A DNA stretch of 64,000 nt from Vulcanimicrobiota bacterium (GCA_013036095.1 JAAXCW010000003.1:186001-250000); one strand, 5' to 3'. Shown: positions 36,101 through 45,003, counted from the first letter of the stretch. Numbers and translations: made by a program. The notes: generated by a model from the sequence alone, not told the origin.

Positions 36101-38995
36101 TCGCAGATTCGCGCTATCGGCGAGGTCGCGACCGCTGTTACCAAAGGCGACCTCTCGCGAGCGGTTCAAGTCGAAGCGCGCGGCGAGGTTGCCGAACTGA
36201 CGCGCAACGTCAACGAAATGATTCAGAACCTGCGCGACACGACGCGCAAGAACACCGATCAGGACTGGCTCAAGACCAACGTCGCGCGGTTCACGGCCAT
36301 GCTGCAAGGTCAGCGCGACACCAAGACCGTGAGCCGCATGATCATTTCGGAGATCGCTCCGCTGGTCAATGCCTATTCGGGCGCGTTTTACGTGAACGAA
36401 CCAATCGGCGACGAACAAGTCCTGCGCCTGATGGCGAGCTACGCGATCAGTAAGAAGAAAGCCGCGCAGCGGACGATTCGCGAAGGCGAGGGACTCGTCG
36501 GCCAGTGCCTTATCGAGCGCCAGCGCATTCTTTTGACCGAAGTGCCGCCCGACTACATGGCAATCGGCTCGGGCTTGGGCGAAACCAAGCCGCTCTCGCT
36601 GATCGTGCTGCCCGTGCTCTTCGAAGGCGAGGTCAAAGCGGTTATCGAGCTGGCTTCGACCGAGCGCTTCAACGAGACGCAGCTGCAATTCTTCGATCAA
36701 TTGACCGAATCGGTCGGCGTTATTCTGAACACGATTGGCGCGACGATGCGTACCGAAGAATTGCTCAAGCAATCGCAAGCGCTGACCAACGAACTGCAGA
36801 GCCAACAGATGGAGCTGCAGCAGACCAACGACGAGTTGGAAGAGCGCTCGCGGCTCCTGCAAGAGCGGAACGAAGAAATCGAGCGCCGCACGCGCGAAAT
36901 CGACGAAGCGCGCCAAGAGCTCGAAAAGAAGGCCGAGCAGCTCGCGCTTACGTCGAAATACAAGTCACAGTTCTTGGCAAACATGTCTCACGAGCTGCGT
37001 ACGCCCCTGAACTCGCTGCTCATTCTTTCCAAGCAGTTGGCGGACAACCCCGAAGGCAACATGACGAACAAGCAGATCGAGTTCGCGCAGACGATTCGTG
37101 CTGCGGGAACCGACCTGTTGACGCTCATCAATGACATCCTCGATCTGTCGAAGATCGAATCTGGCACGACATCGATCGATTTGCAAGACGTTCCGTTCCA
37201 AACCATCGAGGACGACATCGCCCGCACGTTCAGTCAGGTCGCGGCGGACAAGGCGCTCAAATTCACGATCAAACGCCACGAGGACGTCTCGGAGAAACTC
37301 GTGACCGACGCAACGCGGCTGCAGCAGATTCTCAAGAATCTGCTCTCAAATGCGTTCAAGTTCACGACGGAAGGCGGCGTGACGCTCGAAATCTCGCTGC
37401 TTAAAGAGCACCGCCTCGGCTCGATCAGGGGTCCGGCGATTGCATTCGCGGTGACGGACACCGGCATCGGTATTCCGCCCGACAAGTTCAACGTGATCTT
37501 CGAAGCGTTCCAACAAGCCGATATGGGAACATCGCGTAAGTTCGGCGGCACCGGTCTCGGACTGGCAATCAGCCGCGAAATCGCGGGGCTGCTCGGCGGC
37601 GAGATCAGCGTCGAAAGTACGATCGGCGAAGGCAGCACGTTCACGTTCTATCATCCGGCAGAACGCATTGCGGGCGCACCTATGGCGCGTCCGTTCGGCA
37701 TGATCGGCGAGGCGCACTCGACGCGCGAGGGACCGGAAGAGCGCGATACGACGCCCGCGCGCACGCTGGAAATGGCGCCGTCGCTCGCAGCGATTGCCGA
37801 CGATCGCGACAAGATCCAGAGTACCGATAGGGTCCTGCTGATCATCGAAGACGACGCAATCTTCGCGCGGATTCTGCTCGGGCTGGCGCGCGACCGTGGT
37901 TTCAAGGCCGTCGTTGCGCTGAGCGGAGCCGAAGGTGTGGCGTTCGCAAGAAAATACTTGCCCGACGCAATCACGCTCGACATCGGCTTGCCCGACGTCG
38001 ACGGCTGGAAACTGCTCGCGGATCTCAAGCACGATTCGTCGACTGCAAACATTCCGGTGCACGTTATCTCCGGCGAGGAACAATGGCAGCGCGCGCTCGA
38101 TGCAGGCGCTATCGCTCACCTGCGCAAACCGGTTACCGAAGAAGCGTTAACCGAGACGTTCGACAACTTGCTCGGCTTCGCCGACCGGCGCACCAAAAAT
38201 CTGCTGGTGATCGAAGACGATATCACGCAGCTGAATGCCATGGTCAACCTCATCGGAAGCGGCGAGGTCGCCGTTACGGCGGTGCGCTCCGGCGACGAAG
38301 CGATCGAAGCGCTCAACACCGGCAAATTCGACTGCATCGTTCTCGATCTTGGGCTGCCCGATATTCCTGGGGAACAGCTGATCGAACGGATTCGCATGCA
38401 AGCCGAGCACGCGCGCACGCCAATCGTCGTTTACACCGGCCGCGATCTCTCGCGGCAAGAAGAGGCGAAACTCAGCAAGCTGAGCGAGGCGGTCATCGTG
38501 AAGGATGCGATGTCGCCCGAACGTCTGCTCGACGAAACGCGGTTCTTCTTGCATCAAGTCGAGTCGCGTCTGCCGGCCGCGAAACGGTCCAGCGACATAC
38601 CGCCGCTCGGCACGGCGACGCTCGAGAATAAAAAGGTGCTGATCGTCGACGACGACGCGCGCAACATCTACGCGCTGAGCACGGCGCTCGAGACGCACCA
38701 CCTGAAGCCTATCAGCGCCGAAAGCGGTCAGGAAGGCATCGACAAACTGATGCAGGATCCGTCGATCGACATCGTCCTGATGGACATCATGATGCCGGAA
38801 ATGGACGGGTACGAAACCATCCGCCGCATCCGGTCGAACACGCGCTTCGAAAACCTTCCGATTATCGCGTTGACCGCCAAAGCCATGAAAGGCGACCGCG
38901 AGAGCTCCATTGCGGCGGGCGCTTCTGAGTACATCAGCAAGCCTGTTGACATGGATCAGCTCATCTCGCTGCTGAGGGTATGGCTCAACCGGTGA
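33197..38995 (+). CDS. Soluble poly-HAMP hybrid histidine kinase with three receiver domains
   Basis: The 1932-residue protein has no membrane segment. From the N-terminus there is a variable part (1-80), a degenerate HAMP-like unit (80-179), nine tandem 92-residue HAMP units (180-1007), a GAF domain (about 1020-1185), a coiled coil (1187-1255), HisKA with H1265 in NMSHELRTP, a HATPase domain with DTGIGIPP and GTGLGLAIS, and three receivers with phospho-acceptors D1595, D1717 and D1863. The architecture resembles fungal group III (Nik1-type) osmosensing kinases and some bacterial relatives. A second in-frame ATG is at 33239, and neither start has a strong Shine-Dalgarno. A CheR-like gene overlaps the end by 16 bases. 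Confidence 0.93.
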   Translation: MRKSAASTTEHFHYMATISRSKTARNGRTHSNGAASSHSANGTAHERKMLNALRSFRDGNFAVRLPVRGVGLEAELAEAFNACVQIKQHMLREIIRVSRVVGRDGRVNERALLPEATGGWKVQVEAYNHLIDDLTAPMAETNRVLGSVAQGDLGQRIPVDIDGRPLRGEFLRSAKLINAMVDQLNAFASEVTRVAREVGSEGKLGGQAIVKGVAGTWKDLTDSVNTMAGNLTSQVRNIADVTTAVAKGDLSRKIAVEAAGEILELKNTINTMVDQLNAFASEVTRVAREVGSEGKLGGQAEVQGVSGTWKDLTESVNFMASNLTSQVRNIAEVTTAVAKGDLSKKITVDVRGEILELKNTINTMVDQLNAFASEVTRVAREVGSEGILGGQAQVAGVSGTWKDLTESVNFMAANLTSQVRNIADVTTAVAKGDLSRKITVSVRGEILELKNTINTMVDQLNAFAGEVTRVAREVGSEGKLGGQADVKGVSGTWKDLTDSVNRMASNLTSQVRNIADVTTAVAKGDLSRKITVDVRGEILELKNTINTMVDQLNAFASEVTRVAREVGSEGKLGGQAQVAGVSGTWRDLTESVNFMASNLTNQVRNIAEVTTAVAKGDLSKKITVDVRGEILELKNTINTMVDQLNAFASEVTRVAREVGSEGKLGGQAEVAGVSGTWKDLTLSVNSMASNLTNQVRNIAEVTTAVANGDLSKKITVDVRGEILELKNTINTMVDQLNAFASEVTRVAREVGSEGRLGGQAFVRGVAGTWKDLTDSVNTMASNLTSQVRNIAKVTTAVALGDLSKKITVDVRGEILELKDTINTMVDQLNAFASEVTRVAREVGSEGKLGGQAQVPGVSGTWKDLTDNVNFMAANLTNQVRGIAQVVTSVANGDLKRKLTLEAKGEIARLADTINFMIDTLATFADQVTTVAREVGFEGKLGGQAQVPGAAGLWRDLTDSVNQLAAQLTSQIRAIGEVATAVTKGDLSRAVQVEARGEVAELTRNVNEMIQNLRDTTRKNTDQDWLKTNVARFTAMLQGQRDTKTVSRMIISEIAPLVNAYSGAFYVNEPIGDEQVLRLMASYAISKKKAAQRTIREGEGLVGQCLIERQRILLTEVPPDYMAIGSGLGETKPLSLIVLPVLFEGEVKAVIELASTERFNETQLQFFDQLTESVGVILNTIGATMRTEELLKQSQALTNELQSQQMELQQTNDELEERSRLLQERNEEIERRTREIDEARQELEKKAEQLALTSKYKSQFLANMSHELRTPLNSLLILSKQLADNPEGNMTNKQIEFAQTIRAAGTDLLTLINDILDLSKIESGTTSIDLQDVPFQTIEDDIARTFSQVAADKALKFTIKRHEDVSEKLVTDATRLQQILKNLLSNAFKFTTEGGVTLEISLLKEHRLGSIRGPAIAFAVTDTGIGIPPDKFNVIFEAFQQADMGTSRKFGGTGLGLAISREIAGLLGGEISVESTIGEGSTFTFYHPAERIAGAPMARPFGMIGEAHSTREGPEERDTTPARTLEMAPSLAAIADDRDKIQSTDRVLLIIEDDAIFARILLGLARDRGFKAVVALSGAEGVAFARKYLPDAITLDIGLPDVDGWKLLADLKHDSSTANIPVHVISGEEQWQRALDAGAIAHLRKPVTEEALTETFDNLLGFADRRTKNLLVIEDDITQLNAMVNLIGSGEVAVTAVRSGDEAIEALNTGKFDCIVLDLGLPDIPGEQLIERIRMQAEHARTPIVVYTGRDLSRQEEAKLSKLSEAVIVKDAMSPERLLDETRFFLHQVESRLPAAKRSSDIPPLGTATLENKKVLIVDDDARNIYALSTALETHHLKPISAESGQEGIDKLMQDPSIDIVLMDIMMPEMDGYETIRRIRSNTRFENLPIIALTAKAMKGDRESSIAAGASEYISKPVDMDQLISLLRVWLNR
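33734..36217 (+). repeat. Nine tandem 276-bp repeats coding for HAMP units
   Basis: Units begin at ATG codons at 33734, 34010, 34286, and so on every 276 bases to 35942, and the array ends at 36217. The unit pattern is [20 protein letters not shown], then [25 protein letters not shown] and a [16 protein letters not shown] stretch. Units 2 to 7 are nearly identical in DNA; the ninth is the most diverged. The frame stays open on the minus strand through the array, giving a 538-codon shadow. Confidence 0.95.
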
Positions 38996-39864
38996 TCATC
39001 GACGAGCGGCCGGCGGCAACGCCGCCGGCCGCCGATCGCAATCATGCGGACGAACTCGCGAGCATCGAGCTCTCGCTCTTGCTCGATGGGATGCTGCGCT
39101 GGCGCGGCTACGACTTCCGCGAGTACAGTGCCGCGACGCTCAAGCGTCGCGTCGCCGAGCGCATGCGCGCCGAAAACGTTGAGACCATCTCGGGCCTGCA
39201 AGAGCGTTTTCTGCACGACGAAGAGGCGCTGCGCCGTTTCGTCTGCGTCATGTCCACCAATAGCAATAGGCTGTTTCGCGCGCCCGAATATTTCCGCGCG
39301 ATCCGCCAACGCGTCGTCACCTTCTTGCGGACGTACTCGTTCGCGCGCCTGTGGTTCCCCGCGTGTTGGAGCGGCGAAGACGTCTACACCGTGCTGGCGA
39401 TTCTTTTTGAAGAGGAGCTCCTCGACCGGTGCATGCTGTACGCGACCGACTTGAGTGACCTCGCGCTTGCGCAAGCGCGCGAAGGCGAGTTCGAAATCAA
39501 CTCCTATGAAGAGTTTTCCAACGATTACCTGTTGAGCGGAGGCCGCAAATCCGTTTCGGACTTCTGTGAGTACGCCGACGGCAAAGTGAAGTTCCATGAG
39601 CCGCTCAAACGCAATTTGATTTTCGCGACGCACAGCTTGGCCACCGACGCCTCGCTGAACGAGTTTCACGCCATCATCGCGCGCGGCGTTTTACCGCAGT
39701 TCAATAAAACGCTGCAGTATCGCGTGCACAACCTCTTCCTGCAAAGCCTCTCGCGCTTCGGGTTCATCTGCTTGAGCTCGGCCGAGTCGCTGCACTCCAC
39801 GCCGCACGAGGGCGCGTTCAAAAAAGTCGACGACGTCTTCCCCATCTACCGCCGCATGCGCTAG
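38980..39864 (+). CDS. CheR-like methyltransferase with altered SAM motif
   Basis: The 294-residue protein aligns end to end with CheR-type glutamate methyltransferases that accompany hybrid kinases. It has [20 protein letters not shown] at the front, LFRAPEYF (family FRDPxxF), [19 protein letters not shown] and [13 protein letters not shown] at the end. The SAM loop, usually W-x-A-G-C-S-T-G-E-E, reads [10 protein letters not shown], and the Asp of FRD is Ala. It may therefore be inactive or have a changed cofactor site. It overlaps the poly-HAMP kinase by 16 bases, which suggests co-function. No CheB is present. Confidence 0.82.
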   Translation: MAQPVIIDERPAATPPAADRNHADELASIELSLLLDGMLRWRGYDFREYSAATLKRRVAERMRAENVETISGLQERFLHDEEALRRFVCVMSTNSNRLFRAPEYFRAIRQRVVTFLRTYSFARLWFPACWSGEDVYTVLAILFEEELLDRCMLYATDLSDLALAQAREGEFEINSYEEFSNDYLLSGGRKSVSDFCEYADGKVKFHEPLKRNLIFATHSLATDASLNEFHAIIARGVLPQFNKTLQYRVHNLFLQSLSRFGFICLSSAESLHSTPHEGAFKKVDDVFPIYRRMR

Positions 39865-39870
39865 CTCCGG

Positions 39871-40020
39871 CGGCATGCTGAAGCCCGCCTGGGAGACATT
39901 CGCAAAAAACGTCCATGTTTTTTGCGAACTCGGCTGATTTTTGAAGAAAACAAAGTTTTGAAACGGCCATCCATGGCCGGCTTCAAAAATCAGACGCTCC
40001 CAAGCGGCCCCCAGCATCCC
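39871..40020. repeat. 150-bp nested inverted-repeat element
   Basis: Perfect inverted pairs are TTCGCAAAAAAC/GTTTTTTGCGAA (39899-39910 and 39917-39928) and CTGATTTTTGAAG/CTTCAAAAATCAG (39934-39946 and 39981-39993). Inside the second lie AAAAC/GTTTT (39947-39959) and GGCCAT/ATGGCC (39965-39978). Outer arms TGGGAG/CTCCCA (39890-39895 and 39997-40002) and GGCATGCTG/CAGCATCCC close the whole with a few mismatches. It could be a structured RNA or a small non-autonomous mobile element. There is no reading frame in it. Confidence 0.7.
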
Positions 40021-40077
40021 ACCTGCGCGAGCGCTTCAAGGAAAAGCGAAGTCAAGTGAGCGAAACCCCCGATTCGC

Positions 40078-40314
40078 ATGATTTCGTCCCAGGTAATCAC
40101 CGAGTTTTTCGCATGGGCTCCGTTTGTCGTTCTTGCCGCGATTCTCGTCGTCGCGTATATATGGACGCGGGGTGAGAAGCAGCTGGCCGCCCCCATCCGC
40201 AAAACGTATTCGTGCGCACGGTGCGGACGCCGCGGCGTGCGCGAGCACATGGTTCCGGTGACGCTAGAAGGCGCGGTCGTTTGGTATTGCGGACGCTGCG
40301 CGCAATCGCATTAA
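40078..40314 (+). CDS. Small membrane protein with zinc ribbon
   Basis: The 78-residue protein has an N-terminal membrane helix (about residues 10-30, FAWAPFVVLAAILVVAYIW) and a C-terminal four-cysteine ribbon (SCARCGRRG and YCGRCAQSH). I do not know a named family. It recalls the zinc ribbon and membrane helix of the Clp-type ATPase at 24.7 kb, but in the opposite order. No clear Shine-Dalgarno precedes the ATG. It lies 20 bases before glutamate dehydrogenase. Confidence 0.55.
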   Translation: MISSQVITEFFAWAPFVVLAAILVVAYIWTRGEKQLAAPIRKTYSCARCGRRGVREHMVPVTLEGAVVWYCGRCAQSH

Positions 40315-40334
40315 TTAGAGGAGTCGAAAAAAGC

Positions 40335-41606
40335 ATGACCTTGGATCTCTCCGCCGTTTCGTCATCCGAAAATGTGTGGCAGATGGCTCAGCATCAGCTC
40401 GACGACGTCGCACGGCTGATCGGCTTGAACGAGTCGATGCACGGGTTTTTACGCGAGCCCAAACGCATTCTCGAAGTCTCCGTGCCCGTGCGCATGGATA
40501 CGGGGCCGACAAAGATATTCAAAGGCTTTCGCGTGCAGCACAACATGTCGCGCGGCCCGACCAAGGGCGGCATTCGCTTTCATCCGGACGTGACGCTGGA
40601 CGAAGTCAAGGCGCTGGCGATGTGGATGACGTGGAAATGCGCGCTCGTCAATATTCCGTTCGGCGGAGCAAAAGGCGGCGTCATTTGCGATCCGCGGACG
40701 ATGTCGATGCAGGAGCTCGAGAATCTCACGCGGCGCTTCACGAGTGAAATTTCGATCATCATCGGCCCCGAAAAAGATATTCCCGCGCCCGATGTCTACA
40801 CGACGCCGCAGATCATGGCGTGGATCATGGACACATTCTCCATGCAGAAGGGCTACTCGGTCCCTGGCGTGGTGACGGGCAAGCCGATCGCGATCGGCGG
40901 ATCGCTGGGACGCGACAAGGCGACGGCGCGCGGCTGCCTTTTCGTGGTGGACGAAGCGATGCAAACGCTCGGCTTGACGATTGAAGGCGCTCGCGTTGCC
41001 GTGCAAGGCTTTGGAAATGCCGGCATGTATGCGGCGGAGCTGATGGCGCAACGGGGCTATAGCATCGTTGCCGTTACGGATTCAAAAGGCGGTGTTGCAA
41101 ATCCCAAGGGGCTCGACGTAGCCGGAATCATGGCGCACAAGGCCGAGACGGGATCGGTTGTCGGATTTACCGGCGGCGAGCGCATCAACAATAAAGAAGT
41201 GCTGGAGTATGACTGCGACGTGCTCGTTCCCGCGGCGCTCGAAAAAGTCATTACCAAAGACAACGCGCCGCGTATTCGTGCGAAAATTGTGGCTGAAGCC
41301 GCAAACGGCCCGACGATGCCCGATGCCGACACCATTTTGTTCGAGCGAGGCATCATGGTGCTGCCCGACATTCTGGCCAACGCCGGCGGCGTGAGCGTTT
41401 CGTATTTCGAGTGGGTTCAGGATCTTCAAGAAAACTTCTGGGAAGAAGACGAAATCAACGAGCGCCTCAAGCGGAAGATGACGCGCGCGTTCAAGGAAAC
41501 CTACGATCAGGCGCAGCGCCACGGCATCGATATGCGCCGCGGCGCCTATGCCGTTGCAGTCGCGCGAGTCGCCGAGGCGACCAAACTTCGCGGGCTCTAT
41601 CCGTAA
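40335..41606 (+). CDS. gdhA: Glutamate dehydrogenase (Glu/Leu/Phe/Val family)
   Basis: The enzyme interconverts glutamate and 2-oxoglutarate plus ammonia. The ATG at 40335 follows GAGGAG at 40319-40324. The 423-residue protein has VPVRMDTGPTKIFKGFRVQHN, RGPTKGGIRFHPDVTLDEVKALAMWMTWKCA with the glutamate-binding lysines, PFGGAKGGVICDP with the catalytic Lys, PAPDVYTTPQIMAWI, and the Rossmann motif VQGFGNAGMYAAEL. The length and lack of an N-terminal extension fit hexameric GDH. The open frame continues upstream to 40212 but overlaps the zinc-ribbon gene. Confidence 0.95.
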   Translation: MTLDLSAVSSSENVWQMAQHQLDDVARLIGLNESMHGFLREPKRILEVSVPVRMDTGPTKIFKGFRVQHNMSRGPTKGGIRFHPDVTLDEVKALAMWMTWKCALVNIPFGGAKGGVICDPRTMSMQELENLTRRFTSEISIIIGPEKDIPAPDVYTTPQIMAWIMDTFSMQKGYSVPGVVTGKPIAIGGSLGRDKATARGCLFVVDEAMQTLGLTIEGARVAVQGFGNAGMYAAELMAQRGYSIVAVTDSKGGVANPKGLDVAGIMAHKAETGSVVGFTGGERINNKEVLEYDCDVLVPAALEKVITKDNAPRIRAKIVAEAANGPTMPDADTILFERGIMVLPDILANAGGVSVSYFEWVQDLQENFWEEDEINERLKRKMTRAFKETYDQAQRHGIDMRRGAYAVAVARVAEATKLRGLYP

Positions 41607-42277
41607 TGGAGACGACAATCGAGACGATCGAAGAAGTCGCGCGGCGGCCCTCACCGGCTCCGCGCCCGCAATCCCTCGCTTTCGACGGCGAGATATTGTG
41701 GATGGGTTCGCTCGAAACGTCGCGCCTCTACGCCATCGACCCGCACACGTGGAGCGTGCGCGAGGAAGCGCAGGCGCCGGGCCGGCCGATCGGAATGGTG
41801 GCTGTCGGTGACGAGCTACGCGTGGTTTCGAGCGAAACCGAAGAAGACCATCGCATCATCAAGAAATTCATTCCAGGCCACGGATTTAAGAAAGAAGGCG
41901 CCATTCCGTGCCCCGACGATACCGGTTCGTTTTTGGGATATGACGGAGATCTGCTCTACGTCAGCCAGTTTTACAACCGTGTGATCATTTCGGTCGACGA
42001 CAACGGCCATTTTGGAAAACCGATACCGGCTCCGCACGACATCTGCGGACAAGTCATTGTGGACGGATGCTTTTACCTGATCACGACCGATGACGAGGAA
42101 ACCGAGGACTACTTCCTGACACGCGTGGATGCGCGTAACGGAAAGGTCGTGGCGGAAGATATCGCGCGCGTACCGTTCAGGGCCCGCGCGTTAGCGTACG
42201 ACGGCAAACGTTTTTGGACCAATCACCGCGAACAGCACGAGATCGTCGCATTCACGGCATCTATTCCGCAACGCTAA
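41606..42277 (+). CDS. Predicted beta-propeller-like protein of unknown function
   Basis: The 223-residue protein has repeating strand blocks with alternating SLAFDGEILWMGSLETSRLYAIDP, MVAVGDELRVVSS, FLGYDGDLLYVSQFYNRVIISVD and ALAYDGKRFWTNH, a pattern like glutamine cyclotransferase or TolB-type propellers. No signal peptide is visible, so it is probably cytosolic. The ATG overlaps the GDH stop by one base, so it is likely in the same operon. The function is unknown. Confidence 0.65.
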   Translation: METTIETIEEVARRPSPAPRPQSLAFDGEILWMGSLETSRLYAIDPHTWSVREEAQAPGRPIGMVAVGDELRVVSSETEEDHRIIKKFIPGHGFKKEGAIPCPDDTGSFLGYDGDLLYVSQFYNRVIISVDDNGHFGKPIPAPHDICGQVIVDGCFYLITTDDEETEDYFLTRVDARNGKVVAEDIARVPFRARALAYDGKRFWTNHREQHEIVAFTASIPQR

Positions 42278-43053
42278 CGCCGTTCGACTCGGAGCATAAG
42301 CCGGATTCATCGCTCGCAGTCCCCTATTATCGTTCGCTGCTCGATCGCGGGTGCGACGGCCTTAATATCTTAGGTACGACGGGCGAAGCGATGTCGGTTG
42401 CGATCATCCACCGGCTGCGCTTCATGGAAAGCGTGGCCGCGGGTCTGCCGGCGCGCACCCTTATGGTGGGAACCGGCGCGGCAGCCTTTTACGATGCGGT
42501 TGAACTAACGAAGGCGGCGTTTGCGTTCGGATTCGGCGCGGCGCTGGTGTTGCCGCCGTTTTATTATCGCGACGTGACCGACGACGGCATCGTCAAGTTC
42601 TTCGGCGACCTCATGGAACGCGTTCAGCCGCCCGACGGCGGGATTTATTTGTACAATTTTCCGCGCATGAGCGGGCTGACATTTCATGCGCAGCTCGTCG
42701 AGAAACTGCTAGCGGAATTTCCCAAAGCAATCGGCGGCATGAAAGACAGTTCCAACAACCTCGATCTGGAGCGCGAATTGCATGCCCGCTATCCGGCCTT
42801 TGCCGTACTTCCCGGTTCTGAAGAGCTTCTGCCCGAGGTATTGGAGCACGGTCTGGCCGGGTGCATTTCCGGCAGCGTCTGCCTTTGGCCTGAGTTAGCG
42901 GCAGAAGCCTGGCACGAGCGCGATAGGGCGAAGGCGATGCAGGTCCGCGACTTGCGCATGGCCTTGCCCACGCCGTTCATTCCATCCGTGCGCGCGCGCG
43001 TTGCCGCGGAACAAAAAAACGAAGCGTGGCTTCGTTCGATTCCCCCGCTGTAG
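42214..43053 (+). CDS. DapA/NanA-family lyase or aldolase
   Basis: The 279-residue TIM-barrel protein has HGIYSATLTPFDSEHKPD, LNILGTTGEAMSV (the GTTGE loop), IYLYNFPRMSG (Tyr of the family) and GGMKDSSNNL with the Schiff-base Lys. This family includes dihydrodipicolinate synthase, N-acetylneuraminate lyase and related aldolases; the substrate cannot be fixed from sequence. The only standard start in front of the homology is a TTG at 42214, which overlaps the upstream gene by 64 bases. A non-standard ATT start at about 42250 would reduce the overlap. Confidence 0.85.
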   Translation: MDQSPRTARDRRIHGIYSATLTPFDSEHKPDSSLAVPYYRSLLDRGCDGLNILGTTGEAMSVAIIHRLRFMESVAAGLPARTLMVGTGAAAFYDAVELTKAAFAFGFGAALVLPPFYYRDVTDDGIVKFFGDLMERVQPPDGGIYLYNFPRMSGLTFHAQLVEKLLAEFPKAIGGMKDSSNNLDLERELHARYPAFAVLPGSEELLPEVLEHGLAGCISGSVCLWPELAAEAWHERDRAKAMQVRDLRMALPTPFIPSVRARVAAEQKNEAWLRSIPPL

Positions 43054-43183
43054 TGTGCGCCAGACTTCTCGGTCGAAAGGATGCGCGTTTCCTTTTCATA
43101 CTGCGATGCCTTGTCAGCGAGCGGAAAGGGGTTGTGCTACCATAGTGCTCCCTTCTTCAATCCCAAGGACGTCCTAAGATAAC
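43054..43183. other. Intergenic segment at the border of the AT-richer patch
   Basis: I see no gene here. It lies between the DapA-family gene and the terminator of the minus-strand protease transcript. From about 43080 onward base composition becomes clearly more AT-rich than the neighbouring housekeeping genes. Confidence 0.5.
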
Positions 43184-43206
43184 AAAAAGCCCGCACATCG
43201 GCGGGC
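43184..43206 (-). terminator. Intrinsic terminator of the minus-strand protease transcript
   Basis: Read on the minus strand, GCCCGC, loop CGATGT, GCGGGC is followed directly by TTTTT. On the plus strand these are GCCCGC 43189-43194, GCGGGC 43201-43206 and AAAAA 43184-43188. It lies 33 bases past the end of the small minus-strand frame at 43239-43427, which suggests that the frame is inside the transcript. Confidence 0.75.
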
Positions 43207-43238
43207 CGGAATCGCATTTAGCGTAAACCTGGGCTCGA

Positions 43239-43427
43239 TCAATCGCTCGGCATAAAATAAGAATTGCCAATCACGACTGCGGCTTTTACGCTGAAAAAAG
43301 GATCACCCGACGTGTCCTCTGACCTCCCATTTTGGGTTGTTTTCGAGGAGAGCACCGTCGAAGCCGGCGGCAAAATTGTGGCCGCGTACTCGGAGCGGAC
43401 TCTTGATTGACCTATAGATTCATTCAT
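43239..43427 (-). CDS. Small hypothetical protein downstream of the protease
   Basis: A 62-codon frame starts 17 bases after the trypsin-like protease stop and ends 33 bases before a terminator. The product begins MNESIGQSRVRSEYAATILP and has no membrane segment or known motif. Position in the transcript is the main support. It could equally be untranslated sequence. Confidence 0.35.
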   Translation of the reverse strand: MNESIGQSRVRSEYAATILPPASTVLSSKTTQNGRSEDTSGDPFFSVKAAVVIGNSYFMPSD

Positions 43428-43443
43428 GTTGCAGGTGGCCTTC

Positions 43444-44307
43444 CTAATATGCGGACTTCGTGTATTTTATACCTTGGGTATCAAAAAAAGGCAACAGCGT
43501 GGTGGCGCTCGCTCCAAGCCCAACGTTCAGGAATTGCTCCGTCTGGCCTGTATTGAAGCCCAAGGGATAATGGGAGGTTTGCACTTGTATGGCCCAGATT
43601 GTCCCTTGCTGGTCGAATGTAGGCCCCCCACTTTGCCCCCGGAGCCCGGGACTTGAGGTTTCAATGAACTCCAGATCAAAGTTCGGCGGCTTGATTCCGA
43701 CGAGCGTTACCTTTGCCATTCGAGTTAAGATACCATCAAGCGGGAAACGCGGAAGCGGCAATGCGTCAGCAGGCAACACAAAGCCAGAAGCGGGATCGTA
43801 AGTCGGCTTAATACTATGAAAAGGAAAACCTAGCTTGCAAAGGCTCGTTCCTGGCTCGAAGTCTTTCGAGGGGTCCTTGAAGACAGGATACGCCGTTACG
43901 GTAGCTGGGTCGAATGGTTCTAAGCGGCCGACAGCAATATCAACCGCATCTAACCGAACGAACGTCTTGACCACGCCCGCATGCCCACCATACCAAACCG
44001 AATAATCTTTTGTGCTAGTCGGTTTCGGCCAGTTCAAAGCCTTGATACGCTTTCGACGTTCTTTTTCCGAGAGCGTTCCATCGGCTTGCAGCGTCGCCCG
44101 CTCGCGATCGTGATTGACGAAGGCAGTCTTTTCCGCCTCGAGCTTAGTGAGCTGTTGCACGATATGCGAAGCTGTCACGATCCAGCCCTCATTGTTAATG
44201 ACAACAAATGCGCCGAGGCTGCTAGAACACTCGCCAGCACACGTAATTCGCGACAGCAGTATAGGGAAAGTAAACTTTCCCGCAATTGAATATGCTACAC
44301 GAAACAC
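43444..44307 (-). CDS. Trypsin-like serine protease
   Basis: The 287-residue protein carries a chymotrypsin-type triad: H48 in GWIVTASHIV, D123 in DAVDIAVGRL and S226 in GLRGQSGGPTFD. There is no PDZ domain, and the N-terminus is at best a weak export signal. An inserted charged segment (about 54-95) separates the His and Asp strands. It lies in an AT-richer patch flanked by core genes, so it may have been acquired. Stand-alone trypsin-like proteases occur in several defence and toxin settings, but no partner gene here proves such a role. Confidence 0.75.
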   Translation of the reverse strand: MFRVAYSIAGKFTFPILLSRITCAGECSSSLGAFVVINNEGWIVTASHIVQQLTKLEAEKTAFVNHDRERATLQADGTLSEKERRKRIKALNWPKPTSTKDYSVWYGGHAGVVKTFVRLDAVDIAVGRLEPFDPATVTAYPVFKDPSKDFEPGTSLCKLGFPFHSIKPTYDPASGFVLPADALPLPRFPLDGILTRMAKVTLVGIKPPNFDLEFIETSSPGLRGQSGGPTFDQQGTIWAIQVQTSHYPLGFNTGQTEQFLNVGLGASATTLLPFFDTQGIKYTKSAY

Positions 44308-44352
44308 CGACCACCCCTTGCCCCGATTGGTCGGAGCATTCTCCAGATTGTT

Positions 44353-44535
44353 TCAATTCAGCACGCGCCGCTTGGCGCCTCTCGTGTCTTGGGGTGCCCG
44401 CAGATCGCGATGAATCCACAGCGGCGCTGCTAATCGAAGCAATCGTTCCGGCGCCTTGGTAGGCTGACACTCGGCCTTACAAACAGAACAATCGAAAACA
44501 GAAGCGTTACCGGGGTAGCGGTAAGAAAGGCCCAA
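44353..44535 (-). CDS. Small hypothetical protein upstream of the protease
   Basis: A 60-codon frame on the same strand as the protease ends 45 bases before it. The product begins MGLSYRYPGNASVFDCSVCK, with C-x2-C followed by another Cys, and ends in a basic stretch. It resembles a piece of a zinc-binding protein, but the evidence is only an open frame and position. Confidence 0.25.
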   Translation of the reverse strand: MGLSYRYPGNASVFDCSVCKAECQPTKAPERLLRLAAPLWIHRDLRAPQDTRGAKRRVLN

Positions 44536-44769
44536 ATAGAAACACGGTGAGTGGTGTGAGCCACATCCACGGCTCGAACATGGGGGAGTATGTTACTAAG
44601 GCTGCGCCCCAGTTAAGACCCTGCAGATGTCAAGCCCTTGCCGTTGTCGCAGGCCATTGACGCCCATCCCGATGCGCCACCCATAGAGAAGAGAAGCAGG
44701 ATTGCCACCGATAGAATCCCGCAGCGCACATTAAAGCGTCGCCACAATTAAGTCGTGAGTTCGATGGAA
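44536..44769. other. Intergenic segment without a visible gene
   Basis: This AT-richer stretch between the protease patch and the NifU-like gene has no convincing reading frame, repeat or tRNA. It probably contains the promoter of the minus-strand protease unit. I see no direct repeat that would mark an insertion border. Confidence 0.4.
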
Positions 44770-45003
44770 TTAGACCTGGACGACTTCTTTTATCTCAGGA
44801 ACATCGGCGCAGACAACTTGTTCGATCGCGCCTTTAAGCGTCATGTTGGATGCGGGACACCCTCCGCACGCGCCGAGCATTTGCACGAAGGCCGTTTCGC
44901 TTTCGACTTTGATGAGCCAGACTTCACCGCCATCCATGTGTATGCCGGGGCGGACTTTGTCGAGCGCGGCGTTGACGCGCTCCTCGACGTTGTTACTGGC
45001 CAT
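44770..45003 (-). CDS. NifU-like C-terminal domain protein (Nfu type)
   Basis: The 77-residue protein has the Nfu fold with the cluster-binding LGACGGCPASNMTLK motif (C-x2-C) and GIHMDGGEVWLIKV. Such proteins carry and deliver Fe-S clusters. The start overlaps the aldolase gene by 11 bases, so the two are co-transcribed. Confidence 0.9.
   Translation of the reverse strand: MASNNVEERVNAALDKVRPGIHMDGGEVWLIKVESETAFVQMLGACGGCPASNMTLKGAIEQVVCADVPEIKEVVQV

Noticed and set aside
33734-36217. Regularly spaced repeats that could be mistaken for a CRISPR array
   Set aside because: The unit is 276 bp, fully coding and in frame with a kinase. There are no 25-40 bp repeats with unique spacers and no cas genes.
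43426-43656. Plus-strand frame opposite the trypsin-like protease
   Set aside because: It overlaps the coding region for the protease C-terminus and has no recognisable features.
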